Below, in pieces: positions 1-9,102 of a DNA stretch of 64,000 nucleotides (positions are counted from its first letter, which is position 1; every line of letters begins with the position of its first letter). Made by a program: the position numbers and the translations under genes. Source of the DNA: Phenylobacterium conjunctum (lineage in GTDB: Bacteria; Pseudomonadota; Alphaproteobacteria; Caulobacterales; Caulobacteraceae). The stretch is taken from the NCBI RefSeq assembly GCF_042679085.1, contig NZ_JBHTLQ010000018.1:1-64000 (forward strand), written 5' to 3'. A model generated the notes under the pieces. It was not told where the DNA came from. It ran no database searches and was given only the letters and a program-made list of their open reading frames with translations.

Positions 1-393
1 CCGCCGCCGCCCCCGCCGCCTCCGCCGCCGCCTCCCCCGCCGCCTCCGCCGGCGTATGAGGCCAAGCAATTCATCGTCTACTTCCCGTTCGATCAGTACG
101 TCCTGACGCCGGAAGCCCAGACGGTGATCTCGGAAGCCGCGAACTACGCCAACGCCGGCCACGCGACCCGCGTGATCGTCGTCGGTCACACCGACACCTC
201 GGGCTCGCCGGCGTACAACGTCCGCCTGTCGGAACGTCGTGCAAAGGCCGTGGCTGACGCCCTGGTCGGCCAAGGCGTCGGCGCCGGTGCGCTGCAAGTG
301 GACTGGAAGGGTGAGACCCAACTCGCCGTTCCGACCCCGGACGGCACCAAGGAGCCTCTGAACCGCCGCTCGACGATCGACATCAACTTCTAA
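1..393 (+). CDS. OmpA-family protein, C-terminal peptidoglycan-binding domain (5' truncated)
   Basis: The reading frame is open from base 1, so the gene starts outside the window. The first 18 or so codons are almost pure proline, a linker typical between a beta-barrel or lipoprotein part and an OmpA domain. The rest is a complete OmpA-like domain: FIVYFPFDQYVLTPEA, then VVGHTDTSGSPAYNVRLSERRA, ending in NRRSTIDINF. In this family the Asp and Arg of the HTDTSG...LSERRA region bind the diaminopimelate of peptidoglycan, tethering the outer membrane. The missing N-terminus is probably a beta-barrel, but that cannot be seen here. A strong terminator follows. Confidence 0.9.
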   Translation, partial: PPPPPPPPPPPPPPPPPAYEAKQFIVYFPFDQYVLTPEAQTVISEAANYANAGHATRVIVVGHTDTSGSPAYNVRLSERRAKAVADALVGQGVGAGALQVDWKGETQLAVPTPDGTKEPLNRRSTIDINF

Positions 394-424
394 GTCGATC
401 TCAGGCGTTCAGTCTGAATAGCGA

Positions 425-457
425 GGGCCCGGTGGAAACACCGGGCCCTTTGCTTTT
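425..457 (+). terminator. Rho-independent terminator after the OmpA-family gene
   Basis: A perfect 10-bp stem (GGGCCCGGTG / CACCGGGCCC) with a GAAA loop is followed by TTTGCTTTT, 31 bases after the stop codon. Confidence 0.9.
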
Positions 458-539
458 GGCCGCCGTCACCACCACCAAAACCACTGTCATCCCCCGGATC
501 GCCCTGCGGGCGACCGGAGGTTGACGAGTGTGATGAATG

Positions 540-1010
540 TCAGATCGGCAGCGATGTGGAGGACTTCACCTCCTCCAGCACCGCATAGGTACGGGTCTCG
601 CGGACGCCGGGGATGCGCACCAGAACCTCCTCCAGGAACTTGCGGTATTCCACCAGGTCAGCGACGCGGGCCTTGATCAGGTAGTCGAAGCCGCCGGCCA
701 CCATGTGGCACTCCAGCACGTCCGGGGCCTTGCGGGCCGCGGCGGCGAAGCTCTCGAACACGTCCGGCGTCGTGCGGTCCAGGACGACCTCGACGAAGAT
801 CAGCACGTCGCGGCCGACCTTGGTCGGGTCGAGGATCGCCGAGAAGCCGGTGATGTAGCCCTCCTCGCGCAACCGCCGCACCCGGTCCGAACAGGCCGAG
901 GCCGACAGGTTGCACTTCTGGGCCAGGTCGGCGTTGCTGATCCGGCCGTCCGCCTGCAGGGCGCGCAGCAGCCGGCGGTCGGTATCGTCCAGCCGAAGGT
1001 TCTTTGACAA
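540..1010 (-). CDS. Lrp/AsnC family transcriptional regulator, probably the activator of putA
   Basis: The 156-residue protein has the usual Lrp length and layout. An N-terminal winged helix-turn-helix lies at about residues 8-55 (DRRLLRALQADGRISNADLA, then SASACSDRVRRLREEGYI). It is followed by a RAM/AsnC ligand-binding and oligomerisation domain with the HMVAGGFDYLIKARV strand. It is transcribed divergently from putA. In Caulobacter, Rhodobacter and Agrobacterium an Lrp relative (PutR) next to putA activates it in response to proline. That role is inferred here from synteny, and is supported by a PutA that lacks its own DNA-binding domain. Confidence 0.9.
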   Translation of the reverse strand: MSKNLRLDDTDRRLLRALQADGRISNADLAQKCNLSASACSDRVRRLREEGYITGFSAILDPTKVGRDVLIFVEVVLDRTTPDVFESFAAAARKAPDVLECHMVAGGFDYLIKARVADLVEYRKFLEEVLVRIPGVRETRTYAVLEEVKSSTSLPI

Positions 1011-1093
1011 ATCGCGCCTCTCACCGTGAAAGCGCCGACGATGCGGCCAGAGTTCCGTACGACATTCGCCTGATTTGGCAATATCCCGGCAGA

Positions 1094-4000
1094 ATGTTCA
1101 GCCAGACCCTGCTCGACGCCCTGACCGCCCTCGACGCTGAGAAGTTCGTCGACGAGCGCGCCGCCGCCACCACCCTGCTGGCCGCCCGGCCCCTGTCCCC
1201 CGACGAGCGCGAGGAGGTCCGGCAGGAGGCCGAGACCCTGGTGCGGCTGGCCCGCCGTGGCGCCCGCCGCCAGGGCGTGGTCGAGAGCTTCCTGCAGGAG
1301 TTCTCCCTGTCGACCCGCGAGGGCCTGGCCCTGATGTGCCTGGCCGAGGCCCTGCTGCGCACCCCCGACGAAGAGACCCGCGACCGGCTGATCGCCGAGA
1401 AGATCGCCTCGGCCGACTGGTCGAGCCACATGGGCCGCTCAGACAGCCTGCTGGTCAACGCCTCGACCTGGAGCCTGATGCTCACCGGCAAGCTCATCGA
1501 CCCGGACGAGCAGGTCCGCAACGACCTGCCAGGCTTCATCCGCCGGCTGGCCGGGCGCCTCGGCGAGCCGGTGATCCGCCAGGCGGTGGCCCAGGCGGTG
1601 AAGATCATGGGCGAGCAGTTCGTCCTGGGGCGGACCATTGAGCTGGCCATCAAGCGCGCCGCCGCCGACGGCCAGGTCTGTTCCTTCGACATGCTGGGCG
1701 AGGGCGCCCGCACCGCCGCCGACGCCGACCGCTATGAAGCCTCCTACGCCCAGGCCCTGCGGGCGGTCGGGGCCCACGCCACCGGCAAGGGGCCGGAGGC
1801 CGGCCACGGCGTCTCGGTGAAGCTGTCGGCCCTGTGCCCGCGCTATGAGGCGCGCCAGGAGGACAAGGTCTGGGCCGATCTCTATCCGCGGATCCTGCGC
1901 CTGGCGGTGATTGCCGCCGAGGCCAACATCAACCTGACCCTGGACGCCGAAGAGGCCGACCGCCTGGCCCTGTCCCTGAAGCTGCTGGACCGGCTGGCTC
2001 GCGCGCCGGAGCTGGGCGCCTGGCGGGGGCTGGGCCTTGCCGTCCAGGCCTACCAGAAGCGCAGTCCGTCCACGATCGCCACGGTGGCCGAGATCGCCCG
2101 GTCCTCCGGCCGCCGGCTGATGGTGCGGCTGGTCAAGGGCGCCTATTGGGACTCCGAGATCAAGCGCGCCCAGGTGGGCGGCCTGCCCGGCTATCCGGTC
2201 TACACCACCAAGGCGGCGACGGATGTCTCCTACCTGGCCTGCGCCCGTGTGCTGCTGAGCGCCGCGCCGGCGCTCTATCCGCAGTTCGCCACCCACAACG
2301 CCCACACCCTGGCCGCCGTCCGGCTGATGGCCCGCCAGGCCGGGGTCGAGCCGGAGTACCAGCGCCTGCATGGCATGGGCGAGGCGCTCTATGCCGGCGC
2401 CGCCCAGCGTTATGGGGAGATGAAGCTCAGGGTCTACGCGCCCGTGGGTGGCCACGAGGACCTTTTGCCCTACCTGGTCCGCCGCCTGCTGGAGAACGGC
2501 GCCAACACCTCGTTCGTGCACGCCCTGCTGGATGAGAAGACCCCCGTCTCGGCGGTGGTGGTCGATCCCATCTCGACGGTGGAGGCGGCCGGCGGCGCGC
2601 CGCATCCGCGCATCCCGGCCCCGGTCGACCTGTATGGGACCGCGCGCAAGAACTCGGCGGGCATGGACCTGTCGGTGGCCGCGGACCGCGAGCGCCTGAG
2701 CCTGGCGGTCGCCGCCCTCGACGCCGGCGCCCTGACCGCGGGGACGATCATCGCCGGCGACGAGCTGGGCGAGGGGCCGGGGGAGGCCCGCACTTCGCCG
2801 GCCGACCGTGCGCGGAGCATCGGCACGGCCTGGTCCGCCCAGGCGCAGCATGTGGACACCGCCTTCGCCATCGCCCGCGCCGCCCAGCCGGCCTGGGACG
2901 CCCTGGGCGGCCACGGCCGGGCCCGGATTCTGCGGGCCATGGCCGACGAGCTGGAGGCGCACCGCGAGGTGCTGGTGGCCATGTGCGTGCGTGAGGCCGG
3001 CAAGACGTTTGCGGACGGCGTGGCCGAGGTGCGCGAGGCCGCCGACTTCTGCCGCTACTACGCCCACCTGGCGGAGCGCCAGTTCGGCGGACCGGAGACC
3101 CTCAAAGGCCCGGTGGGGGAGGTGAACCAGCTATCCCTGCATGGCCGGGGCGTGTTCGTCGCCATCAGCCCCTGGAACTTCCCGCTGGCCATCTTCACCG
3201 GCCAGATCGCCGCGGCCCTGGCCGCCGGCAACGCGGTGCTGGCCAAGCCGGCCGAACAGACCCCGCTGATCGCCGCCGCCGCCGTGCGCCTGTTCCAGAA
3301 GGCCGGCCTGCCGGTGGAGGTGCTGCACCTCCTGCCGGGCGAGGGCGCGACGGTGGGCGCCCAGCTGACCGCCCATCCGGCCTGCGCCGGCGTCGCCTTC
3401 ACCGGCGGCACCGACACCGCGTGGGCCATCAACCGGACGCTCGCCGCGCGGCCCGGTCCGATCATTCCCTTCATCGCCGAGACTGGCGGCCTGAACGCCA
3501 TGTTCGTGGACACCACGGCCCTGAAGGAACAGGTGATCGATGACGTCATGGCCTCAGCCTTCGGCTCGGCCGGCCAGCGCTGCTCGGCCCTGCGCATCCT
3601 GTTCGCGCCCAAAGATACGGCGGACGCCCTGATCGACGGGATCAAGGGGGCCATGGACGAACTGGTGCTGGGCGACCCGGCCGATCCGCGCACGGACATC
3701 GGCCCGGTGATCGACGAGGAGGCCCGCGCGGGCCTGGCCGCCCACCTGGAGCGCCTGCGCGCTGAGGCCAAGGTGCTGCATATTCTGGAGGCGCCCAAGG
3801 GCGGCAGCTTCTTCGCCCCCGCCCTGGCCGAGATTCCGTCGGCGGACTTCCTGCCGCGTGAGGTGTTCGGCCCCGTCCTGCACGTGGTCCGCTACGAGCC
3901 CGGCCGGCTGGCCCAGGCCGCCGCGCCCCTGGCCGCCCAGGGCTATGGCCTTACTCTCGGCGTCCACAGCCGCATCGAGGCTTTCGCCGAGGAGGTCCGC

Positions 4001-4204
4001 CAGGCGGTTCCGGCCGGCAACGCCTATGTGAACCGCTCGATGATCGGCGCTGTGGTGGGCGTCCAGCCGTTCGGCGGCGAGGGCCTGTCCGGCACCGGCC
4101 CCAAGGCGGGCGGCCCGCACGCCCTGCTGCGCTATGCGTTGGAGCGGGCGGTCAGCGTCAACATCGCCGCCCAAGGCGGCGATCCCGCGCTCCTGAACCT
4201 CTAG
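1094..4204 (+). CDS. putA: Bifunctional proline dehydrogenase / L-glutamate-gamma-semialdehyde dehydrogenase
   Basis: It oxidises proline to glutamate in two steps, passing electrons from FAD to quinone and then to NAD. The first half is the PRODH barrel, with RLMVRLVKGAYWDSEIKRAQ near residue 345 and YPQFATHNAHTLA. The second half is an aldehyde dehydrogenase with Glu796 in FIAETGG and catalytic Cys830 in GSAGQRCSALR. I chose the ATG at 1094 (MFSQTLLDALTALD). An upstream in-frame ATG at 1004 would overlap the start of the divergent regulator and would add 30 residues with no family similarity. At 1036 residues it lacks the N-terminal ribbon-helix-helix of E. coli PutA, so it should not repress itself. 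Confidence 0.93.
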   Translation: MFSQTLLDALTALDAEKFVDERAAATTLLAARPLSPDEREEVRQEAETLVRLARRGARRQGVVESFLQEFSLSTREGLALMCLAEALLRTPDEETRDRLIAEKIASADWSSHMGRSDSLLVNASTWSLMLTGKLIDPDEQVRNDLPGFIRRLAGRLGEPVIRQAVAQAVKIMGEQFVLGRTIELAIKRAAADGQVCSFDMLGEGARTAADADRYEASYAQALRAVGAHATGKGPEAGHGVSVKLSALCPRYEARQEDKVWADLYPRILRLAVIAAEANINLTLDAEEADRLALSLKLLDRLARAPELGAWRGLGLAVQAYQKRSPSTIATVAEIARSSGRRLMVRLVKGAYWDSEIKRAQVGGLPGYPVYTTKAATDVSYLACARVLLSAAPALYPQFATHNAHTLAAVRLMARQAGVEPEYQRLHGMGEALYAGAAQRYGEMKLRVYAPVGGHEDLLPYLVRRLLENGANTSFVHALLDEKTPVSAVVVDPISTVEAAGGAPHPRIPAPVDLYGTARKNSAGMDLSVAADRERLSLAVAALDAGALTAGTIIAGDELGEGPGEARTSPADRARSIGTAWSAQAQHVDTAFAIARAAQPAWDALGGHGRARILRAMADELEAHREVLVAMCVREAGKTFADGVAEVREAADFCRYYAHLAERQFGGPETLKGPVGEVNQLSLHGRGVFVAISPWNFPLAIFTGQIAAALAAGNAVLAKPAEQTPLIAAAAVRLFQKAGLPVEVLHLLPGEGATVGAQLTAHPACAGVAFTGGTDTAWAINRTLAARPGPIIPFIAETGGLNAMFVDTTALKEQVIDDVMASAFGSAGQRCSALRILFAPKDTADALIDGIKGAMDELVLGDPADPRTDIGPVIDEEARAGLAAHLERLRAEAKVLHILEAPKGGSFFAPALAEIPSADFLPREVFGPVLHVVRYEPGRLAQAAAPLAAQGYGLTLGVHSRIEAFAEEVRQAVPAGNAYVNRSMIGAVVGVQPFGGEGLSGTGPKAGGPHALLRYALERAVSVNIAAQGGDPALLNL

Positions 4205-4246
4205 CGGCGCCCGCGCGTTCCGGCGGCTTGGCTGTCGGAGACGCGC

Positions 4247-6031
4247 GTGACCCAACAACAGATCCTGGCCTTCGCCCTGGTGGGCGCGACCATCGCCGCC
4301 TTCATCTGGGGACGGTTCCGCTATGACCTGATCGCGCTGATCGCCCTGCTCGCCGGGATCGTCATGGGCGTGGTGCCGGCCAAGGAGGCCTTCGCCGGCT
4401 TCTCCAACGACATCACGGTGATCATCGCGTCCGCCCTGGTGGTCAGCGCCGCCTTCGCCCGGTCCGGGGTGATCGAAGCGGCCCTGCGCCCCATCCTGCC
4501 CCGGCTGAAGACCGAGAGGAGCCAGGTCCCGGTGCTGACCGCAGCGGTGACCCTGCTGTCCATGGCGACCAAGAACGTCGGCGCCCTGGCCATCCTGATG
4601 CCCGTGGCCCTGCAGATCTCCCGGCGCACCGGCTCGTCGCCCTCGCGCCTGTTGATGCCCATGTCCTTCGGCGCCCTGCTGGGCGGTCTCGTCACCCTGG
4701 TCGGGACCTCGCCCAACATCATCGTCTCCCAGGTGCGCGAGGAGATCCTGGGCAAGCCGTTCGGCATGTACGACTACGCCCCCGTGGGCCTGGTGCTGGC
4801 CGGACTAGGCATCGTGTTCCTGAGCCTGGCCTATCGGATCCTGTCGCCCAACCGCCAGCCGCAGGTGAACATCGAGGCCGCCCTGGCCGCCAACGCCTAC
4901 TTCACCGAGGTGGAGGTTCCGGAGGACTGGACCCCGCCCGCCGACCGCATCAAGGACCTGCACGCCCTGGCCGAGGGCGAGGCCCGCGTGATGGCCCTGC
5001 TGCGCAAGGGCGCGCGCAAGGCCAATCCGCATCCGAACACCCGCATCCTGCCTGGCGACACCCTGCTGATCGAAGGCGAGCCCCAGGCCCTGGACCATCT
5101 GATCGTCCGGGCCAAGTTGCGGCTGACCCGCGCCGACAAGCCCCTGGCCATGGAGGAGCCCACCGAGGAGGTCCGGGTCATCGAGGCGGTGGTCGGCGCG
5201 GAGTCCAGCCTGATCGGCAAATCGGCCCAGCAGTTCGACCTGCACGGCCAGCACGGGGTCAACCTCCTGGCGGTCAGCCGCTCGGGCTTCCGGCTCAGCC
5301 AGCACCTGGGGCGGGTGAAGCTGCGGTCCGGCGACATGATCGTGCTGCAGGGCGGGGAGCGTAGCCTGCCCGCCGCCCTCCAGGGCCTGGGCCTCCTGCC
5401 CCTGGCCGAGCGCGAGGTGCGGCTGGGCGGCATCCGGCACAAGGTCGCGCCCGTGGCGATCCTGGCCGCCGCCATGGTGCTGGTGGCGTTTGGCGCCGCC
5501 CCGGTGGCGGTGGCCTTCTTCGGTGCGGCGGCCTTGCTGGTGGCGATCGGGGCGATCCGCATGCGCGAGGCCTATGGCGCCCTGGATGGTCCGGTCCTGG
5601 TGCTGATCGCCGCCCTGATCCCGGTCTCCGACGCCATCCAGACCACCGGCGGCGCGGACCTGATCGGGACCTGGCTGTCGACCCTGTTCCACGCCATGCC
5701 GCCGATGCTGACCCTGGGGGCGATGATGGCGGTGGCGATGGCGGCGACGCCGTTCTTGAACAACGCCGCCACCGTGCTGATCGTGGCCCCCATCGGCGCC
5801 AGCCTGGCGGCCAAGCTGCACCTGGCGCCCGACCCGTTCCTGATGGCGGTGGCGGTGGGCGCGGCCTGCGACTTCCTCACCCCCATCGGCCACCAGTGCA
5901 ACACCCTGGTGATGGGGCCTGGCGGCTATCGATTCGGCGACTATCCGCGGCTGGGCGCGCCGCTCACCCTGCTGGTGCTGGTGGTCGGCACGCCCCTGAT
6001 CGCGCTGTTCTGGCCGCTGGCTAGCCGGTGA
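4247..6031 (+). CDS. SLC13-family anion permease with two TrkA-C (RCK_C) domains
   Basis: This 594-residue inner membrane protein has hydrophobic segments at about residues 1-200 and 390-594. Between them lies a soluble insert of about 190 residues carrying two TrkA-C-like domains (ALLRKGARKANPHPNTRILPGDTLL and LAVSRSGFRLSQHLGRVKLRSGDMIVLQGG, each given in part). The membrane halves have the family motifs NVGALAILMPVA, TLVGTSPNIIVS and NNAATVLIVAP. Relatives such as YfbS-type proteins are putative sulfate or dicarboxylate transporters; the substrate cannot be read from sequence. The start is GTG at 4247. The gene follows putA by 42 bases and may be read through from it. Confidence 0.87.
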   Translation: MTQQQILAFALVGATIAAFIWGRFRYDLIALIALLAGIVMGVVPAKEAFAGFSNDITVIIASALVVSAAFARSGVIEAALRPILPRLKTERSQVPVLTAAVTLLSMATKNVGALAILMPVALQISRRTGSSPSRLLMPMSFGALLGGLVTLVGTSPNIIVSQVREEILGKPFGMYDYAPVGLVLAGLGIVFLSLAYRILSPNRQPQVNIEAALAANAYFTEVEVPEDWTPPADRIKDLHALAEGEARVMALLRKGARKANPHPNTRILPGDTLLIEGEPQALDHLIVRAKLRLTRADKPLAMEEPTEEVRVIEAVVGAESSLIGKSAQQFDLHGQHGVNLLAVSRSGFRLSQHLGRVKLRSGDMIVLQGGERSLPAALQGLGLLPLAEREVRLGGIRHKVAPVAILAAAMVLVAFGAAPVAVAFFGAAALLVAIGAIRMREAYGALDGPVLVLIAALIPVSDAIQTTGGADLIGTWLSTLFHAMPPMLTLGAMMAVAMAATPFLNNAATVLIVAPIGASLAAKLHLAPDPFLMAVAVGAACDFLTPIGHQCNTLVMGPGGYRFGDYPRLGAPLTLLVLVVGTPLIALFWPLASR

Positions 6032-6587
6032 TCAGCACCCAGACGCCGATGGCGGCGAAGGAGGCCGCGGCCAGCCAGCGGATGTACTTGAAGGGGATCT
6101 TCTCGGAGACCGCCTCGCTGACGAAGACCGCCGGGACATTGGCCAGCATCATGCCCGCCGTGGTCCCGGCGGCGACCCACAGGATCTGCTGGAACTGGGC
6201 GGCCAGGGCGATGGTCGCCACCTGAGTCTTGTCGCCCATCTCCACGAAGAAGAAGGCGATCAGGGTGGTGAAGAAGACCGAGGCGCCGGCCCGGTCCTTG
6301 GGCGCGTCTTTGTCCTCGAACTCGTCGGGAATCAGCGCCCAGGCCGCGAAGGCCAGGAAGGCGAGTCCCAGGATCCATTTCATCCAGGGCCCGTGGAGGA
6401 AATTGCCCGCCAGCACGCCGACCCCGGCCGCCAGCGCATGGTTGGCGATGGTGGCGGCGAAGATGCCGGCGATGATCGGGGCGGGTTTGCGGAACCGGGC
6501 CGCCAGCATCATGGCCAGCAGCTGGGTCTTGTCGCCCATTTCGGCGACGGCCACGAGGCCCGTGGAGACAAGGAAGGGATGGGGCAA
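6021..6587 (-). CDS. TMEM165/GDT1 (UPF0016) family cation exporter, probably manganese or calcium
   Basis: Two copies of the family signature E-x-G-D-K-(T/S) are present: EMGDKTQ at residues 16-22 and again at 116-122. Together they form the cation-binding site of this six-helix membrane family. The family exports Mn2+ (MneA of Vibrio) or Ca2+. I chose a TTG start at 6587 because it sits six bases after AGGAG and begins directly with the first helix. An upstream ATG at 6698 would add 37 residues that are neither hydrophobic nor family-like. It converges with the permease gene, overlapping it by 11 bases. I found no convincing yybP-ykoY manganese riboswitch ahead of it. Confidence 0.85.
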   Translation of the reverse strand: MPHPFLVSTGLVAVAEMGDKTQLLAMMLAARFRKPAPIIAGIFAATIANHALAAGVGVLAGNFLHGPWMKWILGLAFLAFAAWALIPDEFEDKDAPKDRAGASVFFTTLIAFFFVEMGDKTQVATIALAAQFQQILWVAAGTTAGMMLANVPAVFVSEAVSEKIPFKYIRWLAAASFAAIGVWVLITG

Positions 6588-6988
6588 GACGTGCTCCTGG
6601 GGCGGGGTCGGGCATAACCTATGGCTCTCCGCGCCGCCGACCCCGCCGGGAATCGACACGCGAAAGCCATTGGTCTCGCCAGACGAAAGGTCGGACACGC
6701 CATGCCTCGGACCCGATGGGTCTTCAGCAAGTCTGTTGACGTGTCCCCCGCTGATGGGCGCGGGCGGCTACTCCCCAGTGACGAGGTGCAATTAGGGCTC
6801 TTGGCGTGGGCTGGCAAGGGCCTGGCGCGGGTGACGCTCCCTCTCGCCATAAAATGGGGAGAGGGAGCGCCGCCGAGGGTCTTAGCTTCACCGGAGGCCC
6901 CTCTATCCCCACCCTGTGGACAGGCGATTTTGTCGCGGTCGTCGGAACCCTCTGAAAAGCCAAGCGGATCAAGCCGCAAGGGGTGGCG
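6588..6988. other. Gene-free stretch between the GDT1 gene and nrdA
   Basis: Open frames here have no domain-like composition and no good ribosome binding site, so I see no gene. The stretch holds the leader of the minus-strand GDT1 gene and one long hairpin repeat (6835-6869). The nrdA control region begins at its right end. Confidence 0.6.
6835..6869. repeat. Long inverted repeat (hairpin) of the CCCTCTCCCC type
   Basis: Sixteen-base arms with one mismatch (CGCTCCCTCTCgCCAT / ATGGgGAGAGGGAGCG) flank an AAA loop. The arm resembles those of the composite element at 27684-27783, so it is probably a dispersed palindromic repeat rather than a terminator; there is no T tract. Confidence 0.65.
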
Positions 6989-7004
6989 TTAACCTTTTGC
7001 TAAC
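6989..7004. promoter_or_regulatory. CtrA-like box upstream of nrdA
   Basis: TTAA, seven bases, then CTAAC matches the Caulobacter CtrA consensus TTAA-N7-TTAAC at eight of nine positions. A CcrM methylation site (GAGTC, 7042-7046) lies 40 bases further on. Both suggest cell-cycle control of nrdA, which is inference. Confidence 0.45.
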
Positions 7005-7059
7005 GAAAAACTCCGGTGGACGACCCCCCGAACCCGTTGACGAGTCATTAGGGCTTATG

Positions 7060-7105
7060 GCCCCATATATCGGTGGCCGATGCGGAGCGGACACAAGATG
7101 TAGGG
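7060..7105. promoter_or_regulatory. Tandem NrdR-type boxes upstream of nrdA
   Basis: ACACAAGATGTAGGG (7091-7105) matches the NrdR consensus ACACWATATYKNGTG at about 12 of 15 positions. A weaker copy with an ATAT core (GCCCCATATATCGGT, 7060-7074; about 9 of 15) lies exactly 31 bases upstream. NrdR operators typically occur as pairs about three helical turns apart. The pair lies 58 bases before the nrdA start. Confidence 0.6.
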
Positions 7106-7162
7106 GTTAGCCGAACGGGCGGGGCTGTCCGGGAAGCTTCTGATTGGATTGGATTTTGGGCG

Positions 7163-9031
7163 ATGAGCAGCAGCGAAGCGGTGATGCGGTCGGTCTCGGA
7201 CGTGGCTCAAGCGGCCGCGGAACGACATGAACGACCCCAGCTTCAGCTGGTCCGCAAGGTCGAGGTCGACCGGTCGCGGGACGCCCTGCTGACCGATTTC
7301 GGCAAGACCACCCTGGAGGACCGCTACCTCCTGGCCGGCGAGAGCTACCAGGACATGTTCGCCCGGGTCGCCACCGCCTATGCCGACGACGCCGACCACG
7401 CCCAGCGCGTCTATGACTACATCTCCAAGCTCTGGTTCATGCCGGCCACTCCGGTCCTGTCCAATGGCGGCGCGGATCGCGGCCTGCCGATCTCCTGCTT
7501 CCTGAACGCCGTCGGCGACAGCCTGGAGGGAATCACCGGGGTTTGGAACGAGAACGTGGCGCTGGCCTCCAACGGCGGCGGCATCGGCACCTATTGGGGC
7601 GGCGTCCGCTCCATCGGCGAGAAGGTCAAGGGCGCCGGCCAGACCAGCGGCATCATCCCCTTCATCCGCGTGATGGACTCGCTGACCCTGGCCATCAGCC
7701 AGGGCTCTCTGCGCCGCGGCTCGGCGGCGGTCTATCTCGACATCCACCACCCGGAGATCGAGGAGTTCCTGGAGATCCGGAAGCCGTCGGGCGACTTCAA
7801 CCGCAAGTCCCTGAACCTGCACCACGGCATCAACATCACCGACGAGTTCATGGAAGCCGTCCGCGACGGCGCCATGTTCGGCCTGCGCTCGCCCAAGACC
7901 AATGAGGTGCTGCGCGAAGTCGACGCCCGCTCCCTGTGGCAGAAGATCCTCGAGATCCGCCTGCAGACCGGCGAGCCCTACCTGATCTTCTCCGACACCG
8001 TGAACCGCGCCATGCCGCAGCACCAGCGCGAGCTGGGCCTGAAGGTGCGCCAGTCGAACCTGTGCTCCGAGATCATGCTGCACACCGGCGTCGACCACCT
8101 GGGCCAGGACCGCACCGCGGTCTGCTGCCTGTCCTCGGTCAACGCCGAGACCTTCATGGAGTGGCGCGACCACCCGACCTTCATCGAGGACGTCATGCGC
8201 TTCCTCGACAACGTGCTCGAGGACTTCATCACCCGCGCCCCGGCCGAGATGAAGAACGCCGTCTACGCCGCCAAGCGCGAGCGGTCGGTGGGCCTGGGCC
8301 TGATGGGCTTCCACTCGTTCCTGCAGATGCAGAACGTGCCCTTCGAGAGCGCCATGGCCAAGTCCTGGAACATGCGCCTGTTCAAGCACCTGCGCCGCCA
8401 TTGCGACGCGGCCTCGCGCAAGCTGGCCGCCGAGCGCGGTCCGTGCCCGGACGCCGCCGATCGTGGCGTCATGGAGCGCTTCAGCCACAAGATCGCCATC
8501 GCCCCGACGGCGTCGATCTCGATCATCTGCGGCGGCACCAGCGCCGGCATCGAGCCGATCCCGGCCAATATCTACACCCACAAGACTCTGTCGGGCTCGT
8601 TCGCGGTGAAGAACCCCTACCTGGAGCGCCTGCTTGAGGAGAAGGGCCAGAACACCGCCGCGATCTGGGACTCGATCCTGGAGAACGAGGGCTCGGTCCA
8701 GCACCTCGACTTCCTGAGCCAGGATGAGAAGGACGTCTACAAGACCGCCTTTGAACTGGACCAGCGCTGGGTGGTCGAACTGGCCGCCGACCGCACGCCG
8801 GACGTCTGCCAGTCGCAGTCGGTGAACATCTTCCTGCCGGGCGACGTGGATAAGTGGGACCTGCACATGCTGCACTGGCAGGCCTGGGAGCGGGGCATGA
8901 AGAGCCTCTACTACCTGCGCTCCAAGTCCGTGCAGCGCGCCGCCCACGCCGGCGGGGACGCGGCGGTGGCCATCGCTGAGCCGATGCAGACCGAGCGCAC
9001 CGACTACGAGGAATGCCTCGCCTGTCAGTAG
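7163..9031 (+). CDS. nrdA: Ribonucleoside-diphosphate reductase, class I alpha subunit
   Basis: It reduces ribonucleotides to deoxyribonucleotides together with NrdB. Signature elements are PISCFLN (first active-site cysteine), NLCSEI with thiyl-radical Cys301, CCLSSVNAE (distal cysteine), TASISIICGGTSAGIEP, and YYLRS, the paired tyrosines of the radical-transfer path. The C-terminal CLACQ is the mobile dithiol tail. I start it at ATG 7163, downstream of the NrdR-type boxes; an earlier in-frame ATG at 7073 would place the boxes inside the gene. The 622-residue protein begins straight into the catalytic domain and has no recognisable N-terminal ATP-cone, so dATP feedback on overall activity may be absent. 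Confidence 0.93.
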   Translation: MSSSEAVMRSVSDVAQAAAERHERPQLQLVRKVEVDRSRDALLTDFGKTTLEDRYLLAGESYQDMFARVATAYADDADHAQRVYDYISKLWFMPATPVLSNGGADRGLPISCFLNAVGDSLEGITGVWNENVALASNGGGIGTYWGGVRSIGEKVKGAGQTSGIIPFIRVMDSLTLAISQGSLRRGSAAVYLDIHHPEIEEFLEIRKPSGDFNRKSLNLHHGINITDEFMEAVRDGAMFGLRSPKTNEVLREVDARSLWQKILEIRLQTGEPYLIFSDTVNRAMPQHQRELGLKVRQSNLCSEIMLHTGVDHLGQDRTAVCCLSSVNAETFMEWRDHPTFIEDVMRFLDNVLEDFITRAPAEMKNAVYAAKRERSVGLGLMGFHSFLQMQNVPFESAMAKSWNMRLFKHLRRHCDAASRKLAAERGPCPDAADRGVMERFSHKIAIAPTASISIICGGTSAGIEPIPANIYTHKTLSGSFAVKNPYLERLLEEKGQNTAAIWDSILENEGSVQHLDFLSQDEKDVYKTAFELDQRWVVELAADRTPDVCQSQSVNIFLPGDVDKWDLHMLHWQAWERGMKSLYYLRSKSVQRAAHAGGDAAVAIAEPMQTERTDYEECLACQ

Positions 9032-9102
9032 AAGCCGCGTGGCCTCCGGTCATAGCTGGGCGATCCTGTAAACCTTAACGCCTGTGGGCGTGGGGAGCAG
9101 AG

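Noticed and set aside
1004..1093. putA start 30 codons upstream
   Set aside because: It would overlap the divergent lrp start and leave no promoter; family similarity begins after ATG 1094.
6588..6730. yybP-ykoY manganese riboswitch ahead of the GDT1 gene
   Set aside because: The family often has one, but the conserved loop sequences and the pairing framework are not visible.
6621..6992. 123-residue open frame between the GDT1 gene and nrdA
   Set aside because: It has no ribosome binding site, no domain-like composition and runs through a hairpin repeat.
7055..8947. 630-residue minus-strand open frame across nrdA
   Set aside because: It is antisense to nrdA, which has full active-site motifs; the shadow has none.
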